A stretch of DNA of 8,138 bases from an uncultured Oscillospiraceae bacterium (GTDB lineage: Bacteria > Bacillota > Clostridia > Oscillospirales > Oscillospiraceae): assembly GCA_934511545.1 (NCBI GenBank), contig CAKSWM010000057.1, positions 1 to 8,138 on the forward strand. Reading direction: 5' to 3'. Position 1 is the stretch's first letter; each line of letters starts with the position of its first letter. The notes under the pieces are model-generated. The model was not told the origin of the DNA and did no database searches. It saw only the letters and a list, made by a program, of their open reading frames with translations. Made by a program: the position numbers and the translations under genes. Positions 1-6,480 of this stretch are shown here, piece after piece.

Positions 1-579
1 AATCTGCGCCTGAATGGTGACGTCCAGCGCGGTCGTCGGCTCGTCGCAGATCAGAAGCTGCGGGTCGGATATGAACGCGGAGGCAATCATCGCCCGCTGG
101 CGCTGGCCGCCGGAGAGCTGGTGGGGATATTTGCCGTAGGTCGTCTCCGGGTCGAGCAGACCGACGTGGGTCATGACGTCGAGCGCCCATTTTCTGCGCT
201 CCTCGCGCGAAAGCTCCGTGTGGTGTATCTTCAGCGTTTCCTCGACCTGGCGGCCGATCTTTATCAGCGGATTGAGGCTGGTCATCGGCTCCTGAAAGAT
301 GACGCCGATCTCGCGCCCCTGGATTTTGCGGAGCTCGCCGCGGCTGCATTCGAGAAGGTTTCTGCCGTTCCAGATTATCTCGCCGCTGACCTCGGTCTGC
401 GAACGCTCCAGCAGTCCCGCAATGGTCAGCGCGGTGACGGTCTTGCCGCTGCCGGATTCGCCGACGACGCCGAGCATCTCTCCCGGCTCCATCGTGAAGC
501 TGACGCCGCGCACGGCAAATTTGTCCGGGGGCGAATTGTGGAAGCGGACGGAAAGGTCTCTGACCTCCAGCATGCTCAT
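1..579 (-). CDS. Peptide-type ABC transporter ATP-binding protein (DppD/OppD family), C-terminus cut by window edge
   Basis: This is the first of the usual two ATPases that power a dipeptide/oligopeptide/nickel importer at the cytoplasmic face of the membrane. 193 residues are visible; the rest lies beyond the left edge (the family is usually about 320-340 residues). Seen in the translation: Walker A GESGSGKT (residues 40-47), the Q-loop glutamine in [10 protein letters not shown] (about 96), the ABC signature LSGGQRQR (155-162), and Walker B LLICDEP (175-181) followed by TTALD. The [10 protein letters not shown] and LDVTIQAQI wording is typical of the OppD/DppD subfamily. The ATG overlaps the preceding permease stop as ATGA, and a strong GGAGGTGA ribosome site (586-593) lies 6 nt upstream, so translation is coupled. 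A second ATG two codons later is also possible. A partner ATPase (OppF/DppF type) would be expected next, outside the window. The substrate cannot be read from this part. Confidence 0.96.
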   Translation of the reverse strand, partial: MSMLEVRDLSVRFHNSPPDKFAVRGVSFTMEPGEMLGVVGESGSGKTVTALTIAGLLERSQTEVSGEIIWNGRNLLECSRGELRKIQGREIGVIFQEPMTSLNPLIKIGRQVEETLKIHHTELSREERRKWALDVMTHVGLLDPETTYGKYPHQLSGGQRQRAMIASAFISDPQLLICDEPTTALDVTIQAQI

Positions 580-1376
580 GCCCCGTCACCTCCAATGCCC
601 TCGCTTATCAGGCCGAAGCCGAGAATGAGCAGGACGATAGTAAGTCCTGCCGAGAGCGCATACCACGGCGCGGAGAAGATATAGCTCTGCGCCTCGCTGA
701 GCATACGGCCAAGGCTTGCGTCCGGCGGCTGAACGCCGAGACCGAGATAGCTCATGCTGGCCTCTGCCAGCACGGCGTTGTTGAAGCCGATGGCGGCGGA
801 GCTCAGAAGCACCGGCGCGGCGTTCGGCAGGATGTGCACGAACATGATGCGGAGCGTGGAAACGCCCATGAGCTGCGCCGAGCGGACATAGTCCAGCTGC
901 TTCTGGCGGGCAAACTCGCCCCTGACCATGCGCGCAAAGCTGGGTATGAACAAAAGCCCCAGCGCCAGAATGATCTGATACTTTCCGGAGCCCATCAGGC
1001 TTATCAGCACAAGGGCGAGAAGTATGCTGGGAAAGGCGGTCACGATGTCGTTGAAGCGCATGAGCAGCTCGTCCAGCCAGCCGCCGAAATATCCGGTGAA
1101 AGCGCCGATGAGCGTGCCGAAAACGGCGCCGATAGCGACGGTCGCGGCGGCGATGACGAGCGTTGTGCCCGCGCCGTCGAGAACGCGGCTGAAGATATCG
1201 CGGCCGAAATTATCCGTTCCCAGAATGTGGGCAAAAGAGGGAGCCTGGCTCTTGGCGGAGGCGTCCATCTGTGTCGGGCTGTAAGGCGTCCAGAAAAAGC
1301 CGAGCACTATCAGCGCGACCATAAACGCGGTTATCCCGATGCCGAATATAAGGTTGTAGTTTTTTTTCTTTTTCAA
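576..1376 (-). CDS. Peptide-type ABC transporter permease 2 (DppC/OppC family)
   Basis: This is the second membrane channel subunit of the importer, 266 residues. Visible: a lysine-rich start (MKKKKNYN), a first hydrophobic helix at about 10-29, then the DppC/OppC hallmark LGTDNFGRDIFSR (52-64), helices at about 72-95, 112-128, 133-148 and 238-257, and the EAA-type coupling loop LDYVRSAQLMGVS...HILPNAAPV (about 161-189) that contacts the ATPase. The start codon is TTG at 1374-1376, overlapping the TGA of the upstream permease gene. A GAGGAT site (1386-1391) lies 9 nt upstream. The gene ends in ATGA overlap with the ATPase gene. The C-terminus stops at GIGGDGA; many relatives continue roughly ten more residues through a GDGLRDALDPRL-type tail, so this tail is short, though the coupling region is intact. 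The family call is firm; the substrate is unknown. Confidence 0.95.
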   Translation of the reverse strand: MKKKKNYNLIFGIGITAFMVALIVLGFFWTPYSPTQMDASAKSQAPSFAHILGTDNFGRDIFSRVLDGAGTTLVIAAATVAIGAVFGTLIGAFTGYFGGWLDELLMRFNDIVTAFPSILLALVLISLMGSGKYQIILALGLLFIPSFARMVRGEFARQKQLDYVRSAQLMGVSTLRIMFVHILPNAAPVLLSSAAIGFNNAVLAEASMSYLGLGVQPPDASLGRMLSEAQSYIFSAPWYALSAGLTIVLLILGFGLISEGIGGDGA

Positions 1377-2314
1377 CTCAGTCTTATCCTCGGGTCGATG
1401 TATTGATAGGCGACGTCGGCAAGGAAGTTCATGAAAACGACGACGAACGCGATCATAACGACGATGGCCTGCACCACCGGATAGTCGCGGTTCGAGATCG
1501 AGAGAAGAAGCATCCGCCCGATGCCCGGGATCGTGAACACCTGTTCGATTATGATGCTGCCCGCGACGATGTCGGCCAGCGTCATTGCAAGGAAGGTAAC
1601 GACGGGGATGATGGCGTTGCGCAGAACGTGGGTCCGGAGGACCGAGGCGCGGCTGTTTCCGCGGCTGTATGCCGTGCGGACATAGTCCTCGCGCAGCTCG
1701 CTGACGATGCTGCGGCGCAGGAGCTTGACGGTCATCGCGCTTTTCGGCAGGGCGATGGCCAGCGCCGGGAAAAATATGTATCCGATAAAGCCCGATACAC
1801 TATCGTTATAGGAAACATAGCTGCCGGGCGTGAAGAGCTTAAAGAAAAAGCCGAAAACACAGGTAAAGATTATACCGATGAAAAACGGCGGGATGGACAT
1901 GGTTATCTGGTTTATAACGACCATTACGCGGTCGAATATGCCGCCCTGAAAGCGCGCGATGAGCAGCCCCAGCGGGACCGAGATCACGATAACGAGGACG
2001 AATGCGAAAAGCGTCAGAAAAGCCGTCACGGCGAGCTTGCCGCCGAGCAGCTCCGAAACAGGTGTTTTGTAGCTGTATGAAACGCCCAGATCGCCGGTCA
2101 CAAAGCCGGCGAGCCACTTGAAATACCGCTCCGCAACGGGGCGGTCGAGCCCAAGCTCCGCGCGCAGAGCGGCGGCGCGGGACTCTGTGTATTCGGTGCC
2201 CAGCATCTGGGATACCGGGTCGCCGGGGATGAGCTGGAAGGCCATAAAGACCAGAAAGGAGATGATGAGCAGCGTTGCCGTAAGCAGCGCGAGCTTTTTC
2301 AGGATGTATCTCAA
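1373..2314 (-). CDS. Peptide-type ABC transporter permease 1 (DppB/OppB family)
   Basis: This is the first membrane channel subunit of the importer, 313 residues, a normal length. Visible: the N-terminal helix (about 9-28) followed by the family hallmark QLIPGDPV (27-34), the LGLDRPVAERYFKWL stretch (54-68), the GDLGVSYSYKTPV segment (74-86), further helices at about 98-120, 133-155, 176-195, 238-256 and 280-302, the EAA-type loop ELREDYVRTAYSRGNS...HVLRNAIIPV (206-238), and the usual end YIDPRIRLS. The start is TTG at 2312-2314. The ribosome site is weak (GTGGGG, 8 nt upstream), and no in-frame ATG was found upstream in the non-coding gap. It follows the binding protein gene after 143 bp that hold three hairpins, and overlaps the next permease gene at its TGA. 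Together these suggest the permeases are made at a lower level than the binding protein. Confidence 0.95.
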   Translation of the reverse strand: MRYILKKLALLTATLLIISFLVFMAFQLIPGDPVSQMLGTEYTESRAAALRAELGLDRPVAERYFKWLAGFVTGDLGVSYSYKTPVSELLGGKLAVTAFLTLFAFVLVIVISVPLGLLIARFQGGIFDRVMVVINQITMSIPPFFIGIIFTCVFGFFFKLFTPGSYVSYNDSVSGFIGYIFFPALAIALPKSAMTVKLLRRSIVSELREDYVRTAYSRGNSRASVLRTHVLRNAIIPVVTFLAMTLADIVAGSIIIEQVFTIPGIGRMLLLSISNRDYPVVQAIVVMIAFVVVFMNFLADVAYQYIDPRIRLS

Positions 2315-2335
2315 AACGGGAACCCCACAGACATC

Positions 2336-2364
2336 ATTATAAGTATTTCGGACGCCGGTCCGAA
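2336..2364 (-). promoter_or_regulatory. Possible weak promoter before permease 1
   Basis: A perfect TATAAT lies on the minus strand at 2336-2341. With a 17-bp spacer the -35 would be TTCGGA (2359-2364), matching only three of six consensus bases and lying inside a hairpin. Transcription would begin about 15 nt before the TTG start. It could be a chance match in an AT-rich patch; the upstream promoter before the binding protein is far better. Confidence 0.22.
2347..2364 (-). promoter_or_regulatory. Seven-base-pair hairpin upstream of permease 1
   Basis: The arms TTCGGAC (2347-2353) and GTCCGAA (2358-2364) are perfectly complementary around a four-base loop. It is the last of three hairpins between the binding protein and permease genes. 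No T-run follows on the minus strand, so it is more likely an mRNA stability or processing element than a terminator. The function is inferred from position only. Confidence 0.45.
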
Positions 2365-2391
2365 GGCGTGTGCCGGGCAGGAAAGACGAAA

Positions 2392-2423
2392 GGGGGGCGG
2401 CGCCGGACAGTAAGCCGCCCCCC
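2392..2423 (-). terminator. Partial terminator/attenuator between binding protein and permease genes
   Basis: On the minus strand GGGGGGCGGC pairs perfectly with GCCGCCCCCC around a 12-base loop, and is followed by TTTCGTCTTT (2382-2391). The stem is very stable, but the T-run is interrupted, so some read-through into the permease genes is likely. On the plus strand the stem is not followed by T residues, so the direction is clear. Attenuators of this kind are known after binding protein genes of ABC importers and raise the binding-protein to permease ratio; that role is inferred here. Confidence 0.6.
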
Positions 2424-2440
2424 GCCGGAGGTTATCCGGC
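2424..2440 (-). promoter_or_regulatory. Six-base-pair hairpin abutting the attenuator stem
   Basis: The arms GCCGGA (2424-2429) and TCCGGC (2435-2440) pair around a five-base loop. In the minus-strand RNA it lies between the binding protein stop and the large GC stem, directly touching the latter. It could protect the 3' end of the binding protein message or compete with the larger stem. Only the inverted repeat is seen; the role is inference. Confidence 0.4.
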
Positions 2441-2457
2441 CTTATCCTGCTTTATCG

Positions 2458-4029
2458 TCACTCAAGCCGGAGCTTGGCAAAATCCATGGCGTAGAGCGGA
2501 TAGAACTCATAGCCGTAAAGACCGTCGCGCATGGCGACGAGGTCGCACAGATCCTGAATATAGACGTTTGCGGCCTGTTCGGCAAGAATGACCTCGCACC
2601 GTTTGAAGTATTCGGTCTGCTCGTCGGCGTCGGCGCTGGAGAGCGCCTTGCTCAGTGCCTCGTCATATTCGCTGTTGGAAAAGCTTATCATGTTGTTGGA
2701 AGCGTCGGAAGCCCAGCGGGCCAGCAGGGCGCTGGCGGTCAGGGCGCTGGCGTCGAAGCCGATGACGGTGCTCTCAAAATTGCGGCCGGAATAGACGTCG
2801 GAAAGCCAGCTGGACCATTCGATGGTCTCTATCGTGGCGGTAACGCCGATGGCCGCGAACTGCTCGACCAGCACCTGGGCCGCATCGACATGCGGCGTGT
2901 AGTTGGCGGGCACGGTTATGGTCATGGAGAAGCCGTTGGGATAACCGGCCTCGGCCAGAAGGCTCTTTGCCTTTTCGATGTCGCGGGTGTAATAGTCCGC
3001 AAGCTCCGGCATGAAGTAGCGGCCGAAGGCGGGATAGATGCTGCTGCCGAGAGCGGTGCCGCGGCCGTCGGCCACGAAGTCCATGATCTCCTGCTTATCG
3101 ACGGCGTAGCACAGCGCCTGACGCACGCGCACGTCGTTGAAGGGCTCTATCGCGTTGTTGAGATACAGCGCCTGGACGAGGTTCATGGTGCCCTCGAGAA
3201 TGGTGAAATCGTCGCTCAGCTCGTTGGCCTGTGCGGCGGTGAGGTGGGCCGCAAGGTCGATCGCGCCGGACTTGAGCGAGAGCACGAGCGTGTCGGCGTT
3301 TTCGATTATCTTGCAGGTCACGGTTTTGATTGCGGCCTTTTCGCCCCAGTAGTCGTCAAAGCGCTCGAGGACGATGTTTTCCTGAGCGGCGCGGGAGACG
3401 AAGCGGTAGGGACCGGTGCCGATGACTTCGCTTGTGGGATCGTTGCCGTCGGGTATGATCGCCGCCGTGAGATAGGCCGAAAGCTCGGGCTGGGGCTCGG
3501 AGGTCTTGATGACGACGGTCGAGTCATCGGTCGCTTCCACGGAGACGACCTTTGCCAGACCGGAGATGAGCGGCTCGCCGCTGTCGAGGCCCGCTGCACG
3601 GGAAATGGAGTAAACAATATCCCCGACCGTAACAAGCTCACCGTTATGGAAGCGAACGCCGTCACGCAGAGTGAAGGTATAGACGTCGCCGGTATCCGAT
3701 ATGGTGCAGCTGCTTGCAACAGCGGGGACGAGATTTCCGTCGGTGTCGGGCTTCAAAAGGCCCTCATACACATTAAAAAGGACTTCTCTGGTTCCTGCCG
3801 CCGTTGTATTGTGGGGGTCAAGACTGTCGTCCAATTCCTGGGCAATGCCGACGACGATACTGCTCGAGCCGTCGCCGCTTACCTCGGGAGCGGAGCCACC
3901 CGGTCCATTGGTTTCTGCCTCGCCGGGCGTGTTGGTTTCCTGGGGCTTGCCGTCTCCGCAGGCGCAGAGTACAGCAGTCATCAAAACCAGGGCCAGAACG
4001 AGAGCCAAAATACGGTGTGCTTTTTTCAT
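2458..4029 (-). CDS. Lipoprotein solute-binding protein of a peptide-type ABC importer (SBP family 5, DppA/OppA-like)
   Basis: This is the extracytoplasmic receptor that captures the solute and delivers it to the two permeases; 523 residues, normal for the family. The start chosen is the ATG at 4027-4029 because it gives a textbook lipoprotein signal (MKKAHRILALVLALVLMTAVLCAC) and has an AGAGGAG site 6 nt upstream. The reading frame stays open to 4155, but that extension has no signal-peptide logic and crosses the promoter. The lipidated residue is probably Cys24 (LCA|C), followed by a flexible linker rich in Gly, Thr, Asn and Glu (about 25-57). The mature domain shows SBP family 5 traits: the DPHNTTAAGTREVLFNVYEGLL opening (71-92), LVPAVASS and TFTLRDGVRFHNG (about 119-130), and later YLNNAIEPFNDVRVRQALCYAVDKQEI and AKSLLAEAGYPNGF. 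These proteins bind peptides, nickel complexes or other solutes, and the ligand cannot be fixed here. Confidence 0.96.
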   Translation of the reverse strand: MKKAHRILALVLALVLMTAVLCACGDGKPQETNTPGEAETNGPGGSAPEVSGDGSSSIVVGIAQELDDSLDPHNTTAAGTREVLFNVYEGLLKPDTDGNLVPAVASSCTISDTGDVYTFTLRDGVRFHNGELVTVGDIVYSISRAAGLDSGEPLISGLAKVVSVEATDDSTVVIKTSEPQPELSAYLTAAIIPDGNDPTSEVIGTGPYRFVSRAAQENIVLERFDDYWGEKAAIKTVTCKIIENADTLVLSLKSGAIDLAAHLTAAQANELSDDFTILEGTMNLVQALYLNNAIEPFNDVRVRQALCYAVDKQEIMDFVADGRGTALGSSIYPAFGRYFMPELADYYTRDIEKAKSLLAEAGYPNGFSMTITVPANYTPHVDAAQVLVEQFAAIGVTATIETIEWSSWLSDVYSGRNFESTVIGFDASALTASALLARWASDASNNMISFSNSEYDEALSKALSSADADEQTEYFKRCEVILAEQAANVYIQDLCDLVAMRDGLYGYEFYPLYAMDFAKLRLE

Positions 4030-4035
4030 TTGTTT

Positions 4036-4042
4036 CTCCTCT
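4036..4042 (-). promoter_or_regulatory. Ribosome binding site that fixes the binding protein start
   Basis: AGAGGAG on the minus strand lies 6 nt before the ATG at 4027-4029. It separates the real start from the longer open frame that continues to 4155, and indicates strong translation, in contrast to the weak sites and TTG starts of the permeases. Confidence 0.85.
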
Positions 4043-4092
4043 GAAAAAACATTTTTTGGGTGGACCCTGTCCGTATTCAATTGTCCGCGTGA

Positions 4093-4121
4093 AGTATACA
4101 TAATTTTTGTAAGAATTGCAA
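4093..4121 (-). promoter_or_regulatory. Sigma-A-type promoter of the ABC importer operon
   Basis: Minus strand: -35 TTGCAA (4116-4121, four of six consensus bases), a 17-bp spacer (4099-4115) and -10 TATACT (4093-4098, five of six). It sits in the 97-bp gap between the germination B subunit stop and the binding protein start, with the -35 only 5 bp from the upstream stop codon. Predicted transcription begins near 4086, giving a leader of about 56 nt. TGTCCG occurs twice on the plus strand (4068-4073 and 4082-4087), 14 bp apart, around the predicted start point, and may be an operator. No convincing terminator separates it from the germination operon. Confidence 0.7.
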
Positions 4122-4126
4122 GTACT

Positions 4127-5260
4127 TTATTTAGAAGTGCGGCAGCTTTTGACATACCATATAAAGAAGCACAGCGGCAGCAGCGCCAGCGAGAAGGTGA
4201 AGTTCAGCGCGGGGAAGAGATCCTTCGACAGATGCATGATGCGGAAGGAGTTTCCGCCGATAACGAGCGTCCCGGCGCCCGCCAGAGCCCAGCAGAGCCA
4301 GACGAGCCACCGGCTCCCCCGCAGGGAGAAGAACCTTTCGCCCTCCGCCTTCGGCGCGGACAGGCCCAGGGCCCGCGCGAGGAGCTTTGACGCGATCTTC
4401 AGCAGAACGGAGGTCAGAATGAAGTCCGGGAAAACCCATAGGCCGATTATGATCGCCTCGAGACGCTCGACCGAGCTGAAGAGAGTCAGCTCGCGGATTA
4501 TGGTGAAGAAGGGGTGCGCCAGATTCTGCGTCAGCTCCAGCCCCAGCAGGCCGGGAACGGCGATGCAGAGAAAAAGGAGTATCATCACATAGGTGAGCGC
4601 CCAGGTGATGAAGCGCCCCGCGGAAAAGCTCTCTTGCGTGTGATCCTCCAGAAAGCTGAGGTAAAAGGTTATAGAGGCGATGTTCATCAGCTGCAGAACT
4701 CCGCGGAAGGCGGGAACGGCCCCGTTCTCGAAGGGCGGCGTCAGCTCGCTGAAATCGACGTCCGGCAGCGCGAACACCGCGAGAACGATCAGGACAAGCA
4801 GCAGCACGGGGCGGAACAGCATCGCCGAGCGGGCAAGCGCGCGGACCTCGCCCAGCGCCGCGATGAGGCACATCGCGAGCATGACGAGTATCAGAAAGAC
4901 CGGGCGCATGTTCGGAAAGATGGTCGAGATGAACCTGTCCGCGCCCGTGCAGAGATGATAGGAGCAGTAGAAGATCAGCCACAGACCGGTCGCGCCGAGA
5001 ACGAAGCGCCCGGCGCCCGCGCCGAGCGCACCCAGAACGAGCTCTTCCCCGCCGAGCGAGCCCGCACGCTTTCTCAGCGCGGCGTAAAGCAGCGCCATTA
5101 TGACCAGCGGCACGGCCGCGAAGAGGACGGAGACCCAGCAGGCGCGCCCGGCCTCCAGCGAGAGCTGTCCGGGTATGCGCCGGACGGTCGGCGAGAGCAG
5201 CCCGACAAAGGCCAGCGCCGTCAGCTGCGTGCGGGATATGGTGTCGGATCTGTTTGTCAT
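4127..5260 (-). CDS. Spore germination receptor B subunit, GerAB/GerKB-type permease
   Basis: This is the integral membrane B subunit of a germinant receptor in the spore inner membrane; in studied GerA-family receptors this subunit, an APC-superfamily relative, binds the germinant. 377 residues, typical length. The profile shows about ten hydrophobic segments (roughly 12-24, 41-62, 86-104, 119-137, 147-166, 189-204, 216-240, 265-289, 317-335, 351-370). The stretch ERLEAIIIGLWVFPDF (265-280) is a strong family marker, and TISRTQLTAL near the N-terminus is the usual opening. The ATG overlaps the C subunit stop as ATGA, and AAGGGAG (5266-5272) lies 5 nt upstream, so it is translationally coupled. 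It is last in the A-C-B operon, an order also known for gerK-type operons. The germinant cannot be predicted from the sequence alone. Confidence 0.95.
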   Translation of the reverse strand: MTNRSDTISRTQLTALAFVGLLSPTVRRIPGQLSLEAGRACWVSVLFAAVPLVIMALLYAALRKRAGSLGGEELVLGALGAGAGRFVLGATGLWLIFYCSYHLCTGADRFISTIFPNMRPVFLILVMLAMCLIAALGEVRALARSAMLFRPVLLLVLIVLAVFALPDVDFSELTPPFENGAVPAFRGVLQLMNIASITFYLSFLEDHTQESFSAGRFITWALTYVMILLFLCIAVPGLLGLELTQNLAHPFFTIIRELTLFSSVERLEAIIIGLWVFPDFILTSVLLKIASKLLARALGLSAPKAEGERFFSLRGSRWLVWLCWALAGAGTLVIGGNSFRIMHLSKDLFPALNFTFSLALLPLCFFIWYVKSCRTSK

Positions 5261-6441
5261 GCCGTCTCCCTTCCCTCTGTCTGCGCCGGTCTTGTGAGGT
5301 CATAGCTGCGCTCGACGGTGGCTTCCGCCGTTACGCGGAACTCCGCCTGCGCCAACTGCTCCGGCCAGCTCCCGTTCAGCGCGGAGAACTGCTTCGGCTC
5401 CGCGCGCTGAGCCATTACGCCGAGACCGAGGAAGTCAGCCTTCAGCTCCCGCGACTTTTTCAGCACCGTTTCCGCCCACTCGCAGACGGTCGATTCCCGA
5501 CGGCGAGCCAGCTCCTCCGGGGAGCCGGCGCTCAGCAGCGTTTCCGGGTTTTCAAGCTCGACGATGGCGCTTTCCAGCCGGAAGCTGACGTCGAAGCGGA
5601 CCGGCTTTCCGTTTTCCCAGACGGGCGTGATGGCGCATTTGCAGCCGGTCAGTGTTACTTCGGTCTCCCCGCCCTGCCCGTCGGACAGCGAAACGGGCAG
5701 GGCCGCGGCCCTGTTTGTCAGCATCCCGACGGCCGCGGCGGGCTTTCCGAGTATCCAGCCGGCGGTCTTGCCGCCGCGTATGACGCAGTAGCCCGTGGGG
5801 ATGGCGGTCTTGCCGCCGCCCTCGGCCTCGCTGCTGACCTTATCCATGTCCTTTATCTCCAGCGCGACGGCCAGCGCCGCGCCGCTTCGGGAGAGACGGC
5901 GCACAACGTCGCGGCAGGTCGTAAGGCAGACCTCGCCGCGCTTCTCCGCGTCGCGCTCGAGCGATGCCAGAACGGCGGAGACGTCATAGCTCTCGCCGCC
6001 CGTGCCGTCCACCAGTTCCTGTGCCGTGCCGCCGCGCACGACGTACATCGAAATTCCCATGCGCAGTGTCGGCGAGCGGTCGATATAGTCTAGATAGCGC
6101 TCGAGCCCCGCCCCGGCGGCGCCGCTGCCGAAGATGAGGTACTGCGTGTGCGCGTAATAAAGGTCCTCGCTTGCGGCATAGTCCTGCAGCGTGGATATGG
6201 CCCCGGTTATGCCCGAGGACGTCGCGTGCATGAGGACGGGGGAGGATTTTTCCCCGACGCCCGGTCCCGCCGCGATTGACAGCGTCGTGCCGTCCCCGTC
6301 GGAGTCTATGCCCATGACCTCGATCAGGCGTATCTGCTCAAGCTCGCGGTAGTTTTCATATATCGAGCCCGAGAGCGAGCAGCCCTGCGCCAGCGGCAGC
6401 AGAAGCGATAAAATTATAATGTATATGAGTTTGTTTTTCAT
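5257..6441 (-). CDS. Spore germination receptor C subunit, Ger(x)C lipoprotein
   Basis: This is the lipoprotein subunit of the germinant receptor, expected on the outer face of the spore inner membrane and anchored by a diacylglycerol-modified cysteine. 394 residues, typical. Visible: a signal peptide with lipobox LAQGC (Cys21), an N-terminal domain with the family segment RLIEVMGIDSDGDG (38-51), the AHTQYLIFGSGAAGAGLERYLDYIDRSP stretch (97-124) that matches the usual histidine/leucine-rich GerC motif, and a C-terminal domain from about 215 ending in WPEQLAQAEFRVTAEATVERSYDL (359-382). The ATG has an AAGGAAG site (6449-6455) 7 nt upstream. It lies 39 bp after the A subunit gene and overlaps the B subunit gene by 4 bases. 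Seven cysteines including pairs VCLTTC (171-176) and GCKC (266-269) are more than the lipidation site needs. Family identification is firm. Confidence 0.95.
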   Translation of the reverse strand: MKNKLIYIIILSLLLPLAQGCSLSGSIYENYRELEQIRLIEVMGIDSDGDGTTLSIAAGPGVGEKSSPVLMHATSSGITGAISTLQDYAASEDLYYAHTQYLIFGSGAAGAGLERYLDYIDRSPTLRMGISMYVVRGGTAQELVDGTGGESYDVSAVLASLERDAEKRGEVCLTTCRDVVRRLSRSGAALAVALEIKDMDKVSSEAEGGGKTAIPTGYCVIRGGKTAGWILGKPAAAVGMLTNRAAALPVSLSDGQGGETEVTLTGCKCAITPVWENGKPVRFDVSFRLESAIVELENPETLLSAGSPEELARRRESTVCEWAETVLKKSRELKADFLGLGVMAQRAEPKQFSALNGSWPEQLAQAEFRVTAEATVERSYDLTRPAQTEGRETA

Positions 6442-6453
6442 TGCGGCGCTTCC

Positions 6454-6474
6454 TTATACAATATAATAGTATAA
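6454..6474 (-). promoter_or_regulatory. AT-rich inverted repeat between germination A and C genes
   Basis: The arms TTATAC (6454-6459) and GTATAA (6469-6474) surround a nine-base loop in an almost pure A/T stretch (6454-6482) inside an otherwise GC-rich operon. In the RNA the stem reaches the first two bases of the C subunit ribosome site. It contains -10-like words, but no matching -35 was found at the right distance. A weak translational control element is possible; the pairing is all A/U except one pair, so it would be unstable. Confidence 0.3.
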
Positions 6475-6480
6475 TAATAT

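Noticed and set aside
2368..4044. A 558-codon plus-strand open frame opposite the binding protein gene
   Set aside because: It is the exact antisense of a well-identified family protein; GC-rich codon bias removes stops on the opposite strand. Its translation resembles no protein family and has no ribosome site.
4044..4057. Six A, TG, six T inverted repeat as a terminator of the germination operon
   Set aside because: The stem would be only A/U pairs with a loop too small to form fully, and it lies inside the importer leader next to the ribosome site; no GC stem precedes the T-run.
4030..4155. Upstream extension of the binding protein to a start at 4155
   Set aside because: It crosses the promoter and the leader, and would bury the lipoprotein signal peptide inside the protein.
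4131..5303. A 390-codon minus-strand frame overlapping the germination B subunit in another frame
   Set aside because: Its translation is Arg/Ala-rich with no membrane segments, whereas the 4127-5260 frame is a clear ten-helix germination permease with coupled start and ribosome site.
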